Assembly (NCBI GenBank): GCA_008694505.1
Contig: VZDJ01000219.1
Span: 15,559,659-15,623,658, forward strand
Direction of reading: 5' to 3'
Origin: Cyanoderma ruficeps
Taxonomy: Eukaryota; Chordata; Aves; Passeriformes; Timaliidae
Length of the DNA stretch: 64,000 nucleotides
Both the position numbers and the translations under genes were made by a program. Under the pieces are notes generated by a model. It was not told where the DNA came from. It worked only from the letters and a program-made list of their open reading frames with translations, and ran no database searches. This document shows, piece after piece, positions 40,301 to 51,800 of the stretch (within the stretch, counting starts at the first letter, position 1; each line of letters starts with the position of its first letter).

Positions 40301-43300
40301 TTTTTTTTTCATTCCTCTTTCTCTCAGGTTTCCCTTTTATTTCGAGCTGAAAATCGCATTTGTGATTTGGCTGCTCTCCCCTTACACCAAGGGCTCCAGT
40401 GTCCTCTACAGGAAGTTTGTGCACCCAACGCTCTCCAATAAGGAGAAGGTACTTGCTTGTTGTTGGAAGATACTGACCTGACTGGGAACTGACTGACTTC
40501 TAATTCAGTTATGACACAATAAAAACTGAAATATGTGAATCTTGCTTGTGCTGGCCTTTGTGAATGTAGAATGATTCTGTGTCTGACAATGTTGTCATAC
40601 TGCAGCTTACTGAAGATTGCAGTGTAACCAGTAGTTTGCCTAATGCTTAGAAAGCTTGTTTGGCTAACCCAGTGTCATGAGCCCTTACAGTCACCGTCAG
40701 TAGTTAAGCCTTTTGCATCATGATAGAAGCAGCATGTTCTGTAGCCAGTCTGTTTTTTCACATTGTTGGTATAAGCAACTGCTTTGTTTCAGCAGTTGTA
40801 ATACGGAAATAGCATGCTGTAATTTAAAGTTGCTTTTACAAGCTTTCTGTAATTAGTAGATAAACTCGAGTTACATGATCAATGATACCTGATGCTAGTA
40901 CCCTGAAAAAAGAGTGTCCAGATGAGCTTTGTGTTTTTAAGGGTGGTGATGGGGAAACTTTGATCATGTTTGTGAGGAGGAGCTAAATGCCATGTTCCAT
41001 GTTGCATTCCTAGGAAATTGACGAATACATTACTCAGGCTTGTGACAAGAGCTACGAAACCATGATGCGAGTTGGCAAGAGAGGGTTAAACCTTGCTGCC
41101 AATGCAGCAGTTACTGCAGCTGCAAAGGTAATGCAATGCCTTTGGTAACACTGAGGAATTCTGCAGCAGTTTATCTTTGTGTACCAGCAGTTAGGTGCTG
41201 TGGGTCTGTTAGAGATACTAGTACTTGCTTGGCACTAACCTACTTTTCCTTCCTTCCAGTTTGCTCTGCGGTTAATCCCATCCTTTGACTTAGCAAAAGT
41301 GGAGGGGGAGTGGAGTGAATTTTGCTTTAACCTCTTAGTTGTTCTTGGGAGCATACATTTTCCCTTCTTTTTTTTTTTTCCAGAGTACTCTAATGGGGAG
41401 TAGGGCACCTTTGCTCCTCTTCTGAATGAATGATCCCATGTGAGATGATCTTGGTGAGGTGCCTTTCACTCTAATTTTATGTCCTCTTAGGGCCAGGGAG
41501 TTTTGTCCGAGAAGCTTCGAAGTTTCAGCATGCAGGATCTCACTCTGATCCGAGATGAAGATACTGTGCATATGCGAAGCCATGATCCACAGCTGCGCCC
41601 CTCTGGTGCCAGTCTTCTGGAAACTATTGAAGACTCAGGTACAGAGCACCTGCTGGGCCCATTGTATGAGACCTCGGATGGTGAGCCAGGAGGGCTTCCC
41701 CGGGCCTTGCGTCTCAGAAAGGAGTACAAGATTGTCGGTTATCTGGGAGAAGTTGAACTGCCTTCCCTAGAGCCTTCTCATTTAATATGTATCTCTGTAC
41801 TTATCCCATTATCATTATTCAGGATGGTTGACATCTCTCTGTCATGCATTCCTTGAGGATAGGGCATTTTAAGCCTCATGAGATTCTTTAAAAGTTCGTT
41901 AAAAGTTTTTAAATTTGTTAAAAGTTTTTCACTTGTTCCTTAGCTTCCTGTTACTCCTCAGGAGAGGAGAGCAGTGTTGCACATCGGTCTAATGGAACCC
42001 CGCCAGATACTAGAACAGATCCATCAGATGAAGATGCAGGAGACAAACTTCCTAAACGTACCCAGAGTCTCAAAGCTCCTAAAAAGGTGATGAAAGCTGA
42101 GGTGAGTTGGTGTATAGATAATTTCCAGCACTGGCACTGATTTGTGAGCTTGGTTGGAAGGCTCTAGCTTTATAGTCTCAGCATTTAGAAGCTGTACATA
42201 TAAATTTTGTTCGACTGTCTTTGCTAGTTGAGTCCTACATGAGAGGACTTGCCATCTACTTGCTATACTTGTCTCTAGCCTTTTGCATTTTTGTCGTGCC
42301 TGTAAGCCTCTGTCATAAGCCAGAACCCAGCTTTTCTTTCATTTGGGTTTTGTGTTGAAGGGTGGAGCATTAGATATTTTTAACGTGTTCCATTGATAAT
42401 GTCCTCTCTGCTGCCTGCTACAGTCTGATTATGTAATAGAGACATTTATCCCTGGGACAGCCACTTCATCTAAATGCAGCAGTTGTGTACCTTCTTAGGG
42501 CCTGCCTTGTCTTTTACACATTAGGTATGGGGAATTACACCACTCCCCACCTTCCCCATTCCTGGAGTTTTTTCTTGAAGTTTGAGTAACTAGTGATTCT
42601 TCAGTTGTCTTCCTATGTTCATGTGATGATCCAAGGTATTTACAGCCATTCAGATGGGATATGAGAGGCCTGATTTATTAATATTAAAATAAACCATAAC
42701 AAAAGTAAATGCAGTTGTGTCCAAGAATCATTTAAGCTTAGCAATCTTGTGTTTTCAGGTGTTTCCAGGTGTGTTTTGTAGAAAATGCATTTTGGGAGGC
42801 TGCTTCCGAGGTCTTGCCTCTTACTGAAGTGTTTCTTGTGGCTTGATTTGTACATGATAAAATGCTTCTCCCTTTTTATGAAGTTGGGGTCCTATTTGCT
42901 CGATTTGACTTGGACTGCTAATGTTGTTACTTTTATCTAAGATAAAGAATGCTGTATAACTGGCTCACACTGTCGAGCTGTTCAGGCTAAATATTAAATA
43001 GTTTGAAGGAAAGTACTTGCTTAGAGCATGATTTTAAGTTGTACTGTTTATCTGATTTTACTGTGTACAGGAAAACTTGGCATGTGCTTAAGTCCTCCTG
43101 GTAATAGAATCACAGAATAGCTGAGGTTGGAGGGGATCTCTGAATCCACTGCTCTTGTAGAGCCAGTTCACTGGACCAGATCCAGGTGGCTTTTGATTTT
43201 CTCCAAGGATGGACATCTGTGTCCAAAGATGTGTTTTAATTTAATTTGGATCTTGCTATGGCTTCTTTCTGAGTGGACCCCTCTTGTTTCTTGTCTACTG

Positions 43301-44076
43301 TATTAGACAGGAGCAGGGAAACAAGAGGCTGAAAATTTGAGTTGAAGTTTCCTAGTGAGGACTTTTCAAAGTGAAATTGTGAAAATTCAGAAAGAACTCT
43401 TCTATGCTGTTTATTGTGAATACAGAAATACCGATGAAGCCCTTTGCGGGCGTTTTGGTTTTTGTGCTCAGACTGTTGGATCTTTGGGTCAGATGTAGGA
43501 CTTGTAGGTGGTCTGCCAGCCAGGGCTGAATGCATGGTAGATGAGTAAATGTGCTCTTCTTGCTAATGTCTAGCATGAAAGATACAGAAGTAAAGTGTGC
43601 AAATTAGTTCAGGATGTTTCTGCAGCTTGCAGAGAACTGCACTGGTGATTAACTGGAAGTTAAGAAGCAGAAAAGTTAGAGCAGTGAAATGTTATGTGAA
43701 TGTTACCAGTTAGGAATCTCTGTGTTTAACCTTTTGTTTGGACAACTGGCTTTGATTTTACTACTGTACATACCCTGTTATAGAATGTCTTCTCCTGGTT
43801 GCTATTTGATGGATTTGTTGAGTGATTTGTTTAATGAAAAAGAAGGAACGGTTAAATAGCCTTTTGAGACAATAGATGACATGAACAGAGTCATGTTGTA
43901 GTTGTTTCGTCCTATTTTCACTCTGCATTCTTGCATCTTTGTGTTAGATGTTTAGATGTTAAAGTAAACCAGCCTAAGATGCCTCTTTTCTTTCTCCTCA
44001 GCTTCCAGTGAGAAGTGTAAAAGCCCGCCCTAAGAAGAAAGCTGCCACCTCTCTTGCTTCTGGCGAGTCATCCTAA
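34359..44076 (+). CDS. REEP2: REEP2, receptor expression-enhancing protein 2 (complete, 8 exons)
   Basis: REEP1-4 family (TB2/DP1/HVA22 domain) membrane protein that shapes tubular ER and links it to microtubules; in mammals it is mainly neuronal. Exons: 34359-34390, 34755-34827, 38800-38876, 40328-40448, 41014-41127, 41491-41638, 41944-42101, 44002-44076. They total 798 nt, giving 265 aa. All introns are GT-AG. The start ATG sits in a Kozak context (gccgccATGg) and gives [11 protein letters not shown], as in mammals. Hydrophobic hairpin segments lie at about residues 3-22 and 38-61 and a third at 64-78. The C-terminal third is charged, Ser- and Lys-rich. Val36 and Phe72, the residues I recall as altered in human SPG72, are present. 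REEP1 is excluded by the C-terminal sequence and by the KDM3B neighbour. Confidence 0.97.
34755..34827 (+). CDS. REEP2: REEP2 coding exon 2
   Basis: Acceptor cttctcgtag and donor GTGAGT. It encodes [20 protein letters not shown] to KEY, the first hydrophobic segment and the loop after it. Confidence 0.96.
34828..38799 (+). other. REEP2: REEP2 intron 2
   Basis: Begins in the CpG island and turns AT-rich after about 35 kb. It contains the ancient CR1 relic at 36780-37440 and a TG/TA dinucleotide patch near 38429-38445. Nothing else is recognised. Confidence 0.8.
36780..37440 (-). mobile_element. Ancient CR1-like LINE relic with recognisable RT block, antisense
   Basis: The minus-strand frame 36811-37038 encodes a decayed CR1/L3-type RT segment: [17 protein letters not shown] corresponds to the SGVPQGSVLGP motif, and the following CAEDTF corresponds to the FADDT catalytic box with the first Asp replaced by Glu. 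Homology in style continues to about 37400 on the + strand side. It is more diverged than the other copies here and resembles CR1 of turtles and crocodiles, so it is probably an old insertion. Confidence 0.72.
38800..38876 (+). CDS. REEP2: REEP2 coding exon 3
   Basis: Acceptor cttttgcag and donor GTGAGT. It encodes [19 protein letters not shown] and onward (residues 36-60), a second hydrophobic segment. Residue 36 is Val. Confidence 0.96.
38877..40327 (+). other. REEP2: REEP2 intron 3
   Basis: No repeat or RNA gene is recognised. It ends in a long CT-rich polypyrimidine tract (40263-40325). Introns 4 (40449-41013), 5 (41128-41490) and 6 (41639-41943) are similarly plain. Confidence 0.8.
40328..40448 (+). 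CDS. REEP2: REEP2 coding exon 4
   Basis: Acceptor ttctctcag and donor GTACTT. It encodes [19 protein letters not shown] and onward (residues 62-101), covering the end of the hairpin domain and the [11 protein letters not shown] signature. Residue 72 is Phe. Confidence 0.96.
41014..41127 (+). CDS. REEP2: REEP2 coding exon 5
   Basis: Acceptor ttcctag and donor GTAATG, exactly 38 codons. It encodes [20 protein letters not shown] and then the Ala-rich [12 protein letters not shown] helix. Confidence 0.96.
41491..41638 (+). CDS. REEP2: REEP2 coding exon 6
   Basis: It encodes [20 protein letters not shown] and onward to ETIEDS. The acceptor at 41489-41490 is followed by GGCCAG, whose AG (41495-41496) is a second possible acceptor six bases on; using it would drop Gly-Gln. 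The donor is GTACAG at 41639. The open frame runs on to about 41856, but homology to REEP2 resumes only at 41944. Confidence 0.92.
41887..41932 (+). repeat. Tandem GTTAAAAGTTTTT units
   Basis: The unit gttaaaagttttt occurs at about 41898 and 41917, with a third partial copy before it, just upstream of the acceptor of REEP2 exon 7. It is A+T-rich and could be the branch-point region. Confidence 0.75.
41944..42101 (+). CDS. REEP2: REEP2 coding exon 7, divergent hydrophilic linker
   Basis: Acceptor ttccttag and donor GTGAGT. The frame is open from the split Ala codon. It encodes a Ser/Glu/Asp-rich segment ending [19 protein letters not shown]. The second half aligns in character with the Lys-rich tail of mammalian REEP2, while the first half is the most divergent part of the protein. 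Confidence 0.9.
42102..44001 (+). other. REEP2: REEP2 intron 7
   Basis: One CR1 end (43100-43215), otherwise AT-rich and unassigned. Confidence 0.8.
43100..43215 (-). mobile_element. CR1 3' end remnant, antisense
   Basis: aatagaatcacagaatagct followed by gaggttggaggggatctc is the antisense CR1 terminus. It lies in REEP2 intron 7. Confidence 0.7.
44002..44076 (+). CDS. REEP2: REEP2 terminal coding exon 8
   Basis: Acceptor tctcctcag. It encodes [20 protein letters not shown] and then GESS, stop TAA at 44074-44076. The RPKKK basic motif matches the end of mammalian REEP2. Confidence 0.94.
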   Translation, partial: LPVRSVKARPKKKAATSLASGESS

Positions 44077-44723
44077 GGCGACCTCCCCCCCCAGCATCTG
44101 TCTGTGTCCTGGGATTTGCCTTTTGCTTTTATGGGGAAACTCTCCAAAGGAAGGGAGCTGAGATTCTTGTACATAACAGATATTGCTTTACACAGCTCAT
44201 TCCAAGGCAAGGGGGAGGCTGGGATTCAGAAAGCGGAGTAGAGGATGCAAATCCTCAGGAATTTTCACCTTTTCATCTCTCTGTTGGAGGGAATGCTGAT
44301 ATGTCTGTACATAGCCAGTTGCTTGGGAATTCCCCTCTATAACTCTAGTTGAGAATCTTTGCTGGAAAAACTGACTAGGGTTAGAGACATCCATTGCACA
44401 GAAGCTGGAAAAATACTAGACACTGGAATTCCACTGGGTGGGTGGCTCTCTAAAATGTCTTATCTTGCTCTGGGTATTCTCCTGCAGCTGTGTGTTGTTA
44501 AGAAGTGCCCACCATGAGTTGTATTCCTTAAGAATGGACCATGCCCGATATGACCATAGCCTTTGAGAAAGTGACTGAAGTGATGTATGCTGAGTGCTTT
44601 TGAACTTAAAGGACTGGCTCATGGGAGGTATATGCTAGATTCCCATTACTCATACTGGAAGATGAAGAGATTGGTTTGTATTTTATTTTTTCTGGAAGGT
44701 GAAGGGAGATAATTGGAAAAACT

Positions 44724-44729
44724 AATAAA
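44724..44729 (+). terminator. REEP2: Candidate proximal REEP2 poly(A) signal AATAAA
   Basis: Canonical hexamer 648 nt after the stop codon. Confidence 0.45.
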
Positions 44730-45751
44730 GGAAATGTGCTATTACATGCACATTATATGATGGAGTATGTGAGAGTTACTGTTGAGAGGGAAAGTTTGGC
44801 ATCTCTAAGGTTTTGGCTCTTTTTGAAGCTGCTTGAATTTTATTTAAGGTTCTAATGCTCACTTTGACTCATATGAGAGCATCAGAATGAGACGAGTCCC
44901 ATGCACTTCCATGGCAAGCATACTCACTTTGCCATTTAGTGGTTGAACTCATGTCATTGTGTTGCTTGTTACTTCACACAAATTCTTGTATTCTAGCAGA
45001 TGACTGGGGAAAATTTGTCTCAAAATAGTCTGCGGGCATACTTGAGAATTTCAGATGCCCTCACCTCTCAGCTTTAGCAGAGTCAATCCTCAGGACACGG
45101 TAACTGAAACAGTTGATGTATTAACAGTTAAGTTCCGCCAACTTCAGGATTACATTCATGGGGGATAAAAAGCAGGGACTAGGGCACAATACTGTGATTA
45201 ATCAGTCCTCTTGCTTTATCCTGCTGCAGCCCTTGCACAGATTTTCTGTCTGACATGTGCCGTGCTTATCAGTGTCCTGAGACTTGAGCAATACTTAACA
45301 CTTGGGACAGAAAACTACAAGGAATGTAGAATATGTATTGTGGGAGTGAAATCGCGATGCTGCAGAGAAAATTTGCATCATGCCAAGCCATGGTAATCTC
45401 TTGAACGTTGTTAAGAGGAGATCCCTTGTACACGTGCCAGCTGAGTCAATGAAAATGTATGAGATTTATGAGTACGGTTTTTGTTATCAAGATATATCTG
45501 TAATGAAGGTGCACCATTATAGACATGGGTGTCTTAATGAATACTCGATGGTCTTAATTTTCACTGAAATTAGTTATCAAAGGAACCTCACTCCAACATG
45601 CAGGTTGGTGTTTGTGTCCCATACTTTTGCTGTTGCATTTCTGAAATTACAGTGAATTCTTCACAGAGCCCATTATTTTGCTGTTGACAAATTCTGCAAC
45701 TAATGCTCCACAAGTATATCTGTCCTAGAGAATAGCCTTTCAAAAGTTTAT

Positions 45752-45757
45752 AATAAA
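45752..45757 (+). terminator. REEP2: Candidate distal REEP2 poly(A) signal AATAAA
   Basis: Canonical hexamer with a T-rich then GT-rich downstream element (45777-45830), a better context than the proximal site. Confidence 0.5.
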
Positions 45758-45780
45758 GTTGAAGATTAAGACTGATCTTT

Positions 45781-48700
45781 TTTCCTGTTTCCCATTGTCT
45801 TGGTGGCAGATTGTTTGCTGTTGAATGGACCAGTTATTTCAGGAAGCCAATTAAGTTGGGTTTACTATTTTTTGTAGCTTCTAAAATTTTAAATCTTTAC
45901 AGTCCATGTTAGAAACTTGCATCTTGTCAGAAATATTTCTCCTAAATTATCTATGAGGCCTTATCCAGCTAGTAGAAAATCCTTGATTTGGTTCTGTGTT
46001 TCACAAAAAACCCAGTTATTTTGTTCTTTTTTAGTTTATTAGCAAACTTCATATTCACGTCTTACTAGCACATGCAAATGCATGTCCTCAAGCAGGAATA
46101 CTTTCTGTTTCCAAAGGAAATTCCTCTCTCTGGACAACAGATAAAAATCTTTCATGGTTATGTGGAAGATCCAGGTGTGAGGAATTGCTGTGCTAGACTC
46201 TACTGTACTGAGCAAAAGAGAACCATCGTTCTCTATATACCAAGTATGTCTATGGCTGCGTTTCTTGATTTTTTTAAAATTGAAATTTTGGATAGCAAAT
46301 TATTCATTGTGAGGGACTTGATTTGGAAGCCAAGTCTCCCCTTGTGCTGATCTTCTTGCCCTTTCCTTGTGCATGCACTGTGATAGTCTATGATTACTAG
46401 GGTTCCACAGAGTGACTTTTCAGAATCTTCTCTAGAATCCATTTGTTTGTAGTGGCTTTTCTGCTTTGAAGCGCAGGAAAAATTTCTGAAGATTCAGTTC
46501 TGGTGTTTGGATTTATCTTTGTCTTACTGAGCTAGGTCCTGTGATGCTTGATGTCATTAGCTTGCGAGTAAGTATGGGTCAGTTTTACTCTGACTTTCAT
46601 TTATACAGGGGAATTGGCTTTTGGTTGCAAGAGTGAGTCTACAGTAGAGTCAGGGACTATCTAGTGTGTGATGTGAAGCTGATGATGTCAAGCAGCAGAA
46701 CTTACCCAGAGCAAGATCAATGTCTTAGCATGGATACTGTTTTCTTCTGGTACAAATGTGACTGCTAGATTGTGCTTTGCTTGATCAAAGCCACTGCAGA
46801 TCTACTACCACCCACGTGACCTTTTAGTGACTTTCTAGATATAGTTCTGCATTGGCTGGCACTGTTTTGCATAGAAATTCTCTTGTTAATGAGAACGCTG
46901 AATGTGTTGTTTTGATAAAATGCTTTTATCAGCTGCTGTTTGGTGTTTTCAGCAGGAAATGCTGGAATGTAGTTTCTCTTCAGTATCATCTGTGGGCTTC
47001 ATTGTGCAATTAAGCAAATGGTTAAATCTTCACCTGGCAGTAGAACCTGCTGTGTTTGGTAAATGTTTAGATCCTTTTCCTAGTATGCCTGGCCACAGAG
47101 CAAAGTGCAGCAAGAGAAAATGATACTTGACAGTGGGGGCTGAAGAGGGTGGCATGTGTGTGTCAAACTTACTGTGCCAAAAAGTTATCCTAAAATACCT
47201 GTACCATGAGATACAAAGTTGAAGCCATGACTGCCTTTTGAAAAGAAATGTTTTACTTTCATGCTTTGCAGTAGTATGAGTCAGTGTTCTGCTGTTAGAA
47301 AATAGTGAAGCGTGCTTGGCTGTCTGGGAAACTTAAAGATTTGTTGTATAAAAAGGAAAAACGTTTTCTTGTTTAGCAGTAATCCTCTGTGGTGGGTAAG
47401 AAATATGAAAACGTAGGGGAGACAACTGTCAGGTTTTAAACCTTTACACTTTAGGTAAACATCTTTATTACTTACTTTTTTAAAATTGAGTTTGTGATTC
47501 TCCAGCTTTACATTTCTGGGACTGATTTCTTTTAGACTAGAATAATTTGCTTGGTCGGTAGACCATATATGTAGAGAGGGGTGATGGTGTTCTTAAAATT
47601 GCGAAGCTTGTTCTGGGGGATGTCTCACCTTCCCTCATTTTAGTGAATTGATTTCCATTCATTGTGCTTTTGCAGTGCTGGGCTTTCTTTTATACATGCC
47701 TCTTGGGAGTACGACTCCCTCACAATATACTTCCTTGGAAAGCAAGATTTCTAGGGAACCACAACTTTCCAGAAATAGTTAGTTATTCTGTGCCATCTCA
47801 ACCAGCAGGAAATTTAGTGCCTTAGGAGAAAAGTAAGATATCTATGGAGAACTCTGCTGGTTCTCTGATCTACATATAGCATTGTATTAAGGAGGCTCAC
47901 AGGTTAACTGTGAAGTATCATTGTATGCTTGAGAGCAGCTGTTGAACTGAGCACATTTTTCTTCTCTGTCTTCCAAAGCTGCATATAGTGCTGGAAAGTG
48001 TGGATTGTTCCCTAAGAGAGAAATCTAGGGAAGAAAGTTTTATTCTAATGGGGACACTGTATTGTCACATTACTGCTTGCTGCTGACATGCTGACTGACA
48101 TCTCTGTGTAACTGGTCTGTACTACAGCTTTTCTTGCTTTAGCCACTAGGAGTTTGTAATGTGCTGTCTGGCTGAAGCATCTTGTGGTGCTGCTTTGTGA
48201 GTTGTCTTGCAGAGTCAGATACGTGAAAAACCAGGAAAGTATTCCAAAGTTACATGAGCTTGTAGAACCATTGAGGTGTCAGAGCTGGAAGGGGCCTCTG
48301 GGGGTCATCTGGGGGCCTCGCAACTCAGTCAGGGCCACCCACTGCCAGTTCCTGTGTGCTATTTCTGGTCTGGAATCTACTGAGTTTGATGTTTAAGAGC
48401 TGATAATATGTGCAGAAATGCATATGCTGCCTGGGAATGTGCTTTAGTGTTACTGAGGAGAAATGTTTCCTGATCACTTTTCATCTGGAATTTGGCTCTG
48501 TTGTAAGACGCTATAAACATAACTCATTCATATGTTCCTTACAGTTATTGTTAAAAAGCCTGGAGGCCTCAAAAAAGATCCTAAGAGGTATGCAGAGTAA
48601 GATGTGAAAACAGCTGGTTTTAACAGTAAATGGAGACAGTAACTGCATAGCAGCTGAGAACCTGTCTAGTACGATAGAATTAGAGTAGAAAATGAGCTGT

Positions 48701-48865
48701 GTATAGTACAGAGTTGTCCAGTAAATACTGCTAACTTTCTGAGCCTCAAGCAATACTTAAACTGTACGTACTACAGATGAGAACTTGATGTCTTTTTTGA
48801 GCCTGATTTTGCTCTTAGAGTCAGTCTCTGTCTCCCTTCCTCCCTTCCCCCTTTTCTTTCCCCTC
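45781..48865. other. Intergenic sequence downstream of REEP2, left of the gap
   Basis: AT-rich. It contains the CR1 scrap at 48255-48350 and no recognisable coding exon; short open frames at 46072-46350 and 46902-47123 match nothing I know. Confidence 0.65.
48255..48350 (-). mobile_element. CR1 3' end remnant, antisense
   Basis: gtagaaccattgaggtgtc then gctggaaggggcctctgg resembles the antisense CR1 terminus. It is diverged and short. Confidence 0.5.
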
Positions 48866-48882
48866 NNNNNNNNNNNNNNNNN
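48866..48882. other. Assembly gap (17 N)
   Basis: Seventeen unresolved bases inside a C/T-rich tract (about 48825-48888) that reads into CCCCC on the far side. Its true length is probably uncertain. Confidence 0.99.
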
Positions 48883-51800
48883 CCCCCAACTTCTAAACTG
48901 GGCTTGAGCTACGTACATTGAGATTCTTCAAACTTTCATCCCTTCGGAACAATGCAGTTTGACTTTTACCTCAGCAGGCAGCTGATCTGTGGGGAGGACC
49001 AAATGAATATCAAGTATCTCTCATCACTTTGTAGGTGTTTTATGCTGGAGAAGCACTAGCAGGAAGGATATGTTCTATAAGGATAAGCACTAGCTTCAGA
49101 GGATATGTTTGCCCAGGAAATTCTACCCTCTGCCCCCTGCCAAAGTCTGCATTTTGGGGTGAACCAAATGCTGGACTTAGCTATGCTCATATACAGGGTT
49201 ATTTGTAGAATCCCAAAATTCAGTGTCAGAATTTCCAGTGCTCTGTTTCTGATGATAACAGGAATTAAAATAATATGAAGTGAAAAGAAACAGTGGCAAA
49301 TTGGTGGGAATTTTTTCTGCAACTTTGCAGGTAAATTTAGGTAATTGCTATTTATACACCTAAAATCTTTGCCTAAAGCCCCTTGCAAGCTATCTGTTAC
49401 TTTCTTGCTCTCTTTCTGAGCTCTTATTCTTCTGTGAGTTGGTAATGCCCAGCTTTTTTATGTTTACATTTATTAAGCAAGGGCTGGCTTCCATTTTACT
49501 GACTGGGGAGGCCTGAAATATATTGTATTAGGGCAGTAATTTAGCCTTTTTTTGTTATTTAAACCTATGACCTAGATTAATACGTGTAACTTGTACAACA
49601 AAGCCTAAGGCTGGATTCCCAGGTGGAATGTGAGCATCTATTGCAAAGAGCATAGTTTGGCATACTTCCTTTTTCTTGCAGTGGATTCTGGCTGGAATGT
49701 GCGTACTGCAGACCCTTTGGTCAAGAGCATTCTGTCAGGATTTAAGCAGATGATATTAGAAGTAACATTTATGGGAATACTGCAAAAATAAGTCAACACT
49801 AAATGAGCAAAAGCTGTCTGATACTATGTAAAACACTAAAGCGTTTCTGGCAGCAGTGGAAATACATTGCTGTACTTACAAAGGTAGGGAATTCAGTCAT
49901 GGTCTTTGTAGCACGTTTAGGAGGAAAGTCAGTCTGGATGGCAGGCATATAAAGTTTTACATATCAGGGAACTAAGTTTTCATCACAAATAGTGCTTAGT
50001 AACTTACCAAAAAGAAGTCAAAAAATTTTGTTGACTATTAAATGAAGAGGAATTTTCCTGATCATCAAACCTAGTATTGAATATAAACCTTCTGTATTCG
50101 TGCCACTGCCTTATTGGGGAAAGCACTGAGTTAATACACTCCTTATTTCTGGCTCCTCTGTTAGATTATTTCTCAAATTAATGTTAAATTAGAGATGCTT
50201 GGGTTTGACTCAGCATTTTAATGTCAAAGTCCGCGTTAGCACAGTGCTGATCTAAATGCAGTACTGCACGAGGAGGGTTGTGAATTACTTTTTGTCCACC
50301 AGAGGGTATAAGCGTAACACAGAATCACTGAACACGAGAGAGCAGACGTGTCTCATAATAGTGAGTTCAGTTATGACAACAGAACAGCAGTATTTCCTAG
50401 GTATGAGTGAAGGTCCTCCTTGGGGGTGAGAGGGAGAACAAACTAGGGCTTTGATGGAGAAATATGAAATAAAACTGCTGTTAACCTCTGACTGAAAAGG
50501 CTGTTTAAGCTTTCTGGGCGTTCTAATTGAGCCGCTATCCAGTGAGGCTTGCTGAGATAATAGTGTTACAGAATAACTATCCTCACTTTCGTTGTTGTAC
50601 ATTCAAACCATTTTCTAGCTGCAGGAAGCAGCTCTGAAAATGGCAGTGTTTGCTATTCCCCACCCCCTGCCCCGGCTTCACAATTGACCAATTGCTGTGT
50701 GTTGCTTTACTTCATACTCTGAATTTTAATAGTATTTTCTGGTAAGGATGAGTATTTTTTTTCAGTTGGATTTATTTTCTGTGAAAAGAGAAGCACTTTT
50801 AATCTAAAAATACAGATGTATCTAATGTTACTATGGCAATTTGTGACCATGGGAACAGAGAGTTAGGATTCTGAAGAACAGACGAATTTGGTTGGTTTTT
50901 TGGTTGTTTGGATTTTGTGGGGGTTTTTTTTAAACTCAGCAACCTAATTAGTGGTGCACGCATTTCACAAAAAGAACCTGAGTTTTTGTATTTGTTAACC
51001 GTACAAGATCATATGGGTCCAAGGGATTTTGACATTCTTACATAGAAAAGCTGATGAAGTGCAGGCTGAATGAGCAGGCACGGTAGTGGAGAAAAAAACT
51101 GGCTTAATGGCCAGGCCCAAGGGGGCAGATCCGTGCCAGAAAATCTAATCAGACGCCAGCAGCTGGCAGCATACTTCAGGGTTAGGCCTGTTCTCTTCAT
51201 TAGTGATGGGAAAGACTGTGCCCTCAGCAAGGGCCCTGGCAATGCAGAACTGAGAGGCGTGGCTGATATGCCAGAAGGTTATGCAGGAAGCAGCAAGAGG
51301 AACATAGGTTATTTTACCTTTACTCTCAAAATACATGAAAATCCTAGTAGGAACATAATGTAACAGTATGAGATTCTTTACAACGTTGAGAAAATCTTTT
51401 ATTTGCAACAGCATAGATGGAGACTTGCAGGCTGAAGGAGGATCCAGGACATACCAGGAGGTTTCTGTAGGAAAGAGAAATAGAATCTAGAGTACTCCTG
51501 GGGATTGTTCTATGTCAGTCTTAGGGGGAGAAAACAAGAAGAATAAAATATATTCAATATGTTTCTATTTTTCCATCATATGATCAGAATTGGGCAAACC
51601 AACACAGTGCTTTTGGGCAGGTGCCAAATTTTAAATACCAGTTGTGGATTGCCCTGACGTGCCCCATCCCAAGAGCGTGTACTCCATTCTATAAAATATT
51701 AAGTAATGATTTAAAGAGTTATAAGAAATTTACTTCTTATTGAGGGTGGTAGGAATGGGCTTTTGTGGCTAAGCCTTGTATTTAGTGTATTTATCTCTGC

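Larger units (their letters stand above)
44077..45780 (+). other. REEP2: REEP2 3' untranslated region (probable maximum extent)
   Basis: Non-coding sequence after the stop, with candidate poly(A) signals at 44724 and 45752, so the UTR would be about 0.67 or 1.7 kb. Small open frames at 45211-45655 have no recognisable product. Confidence 0.5.
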
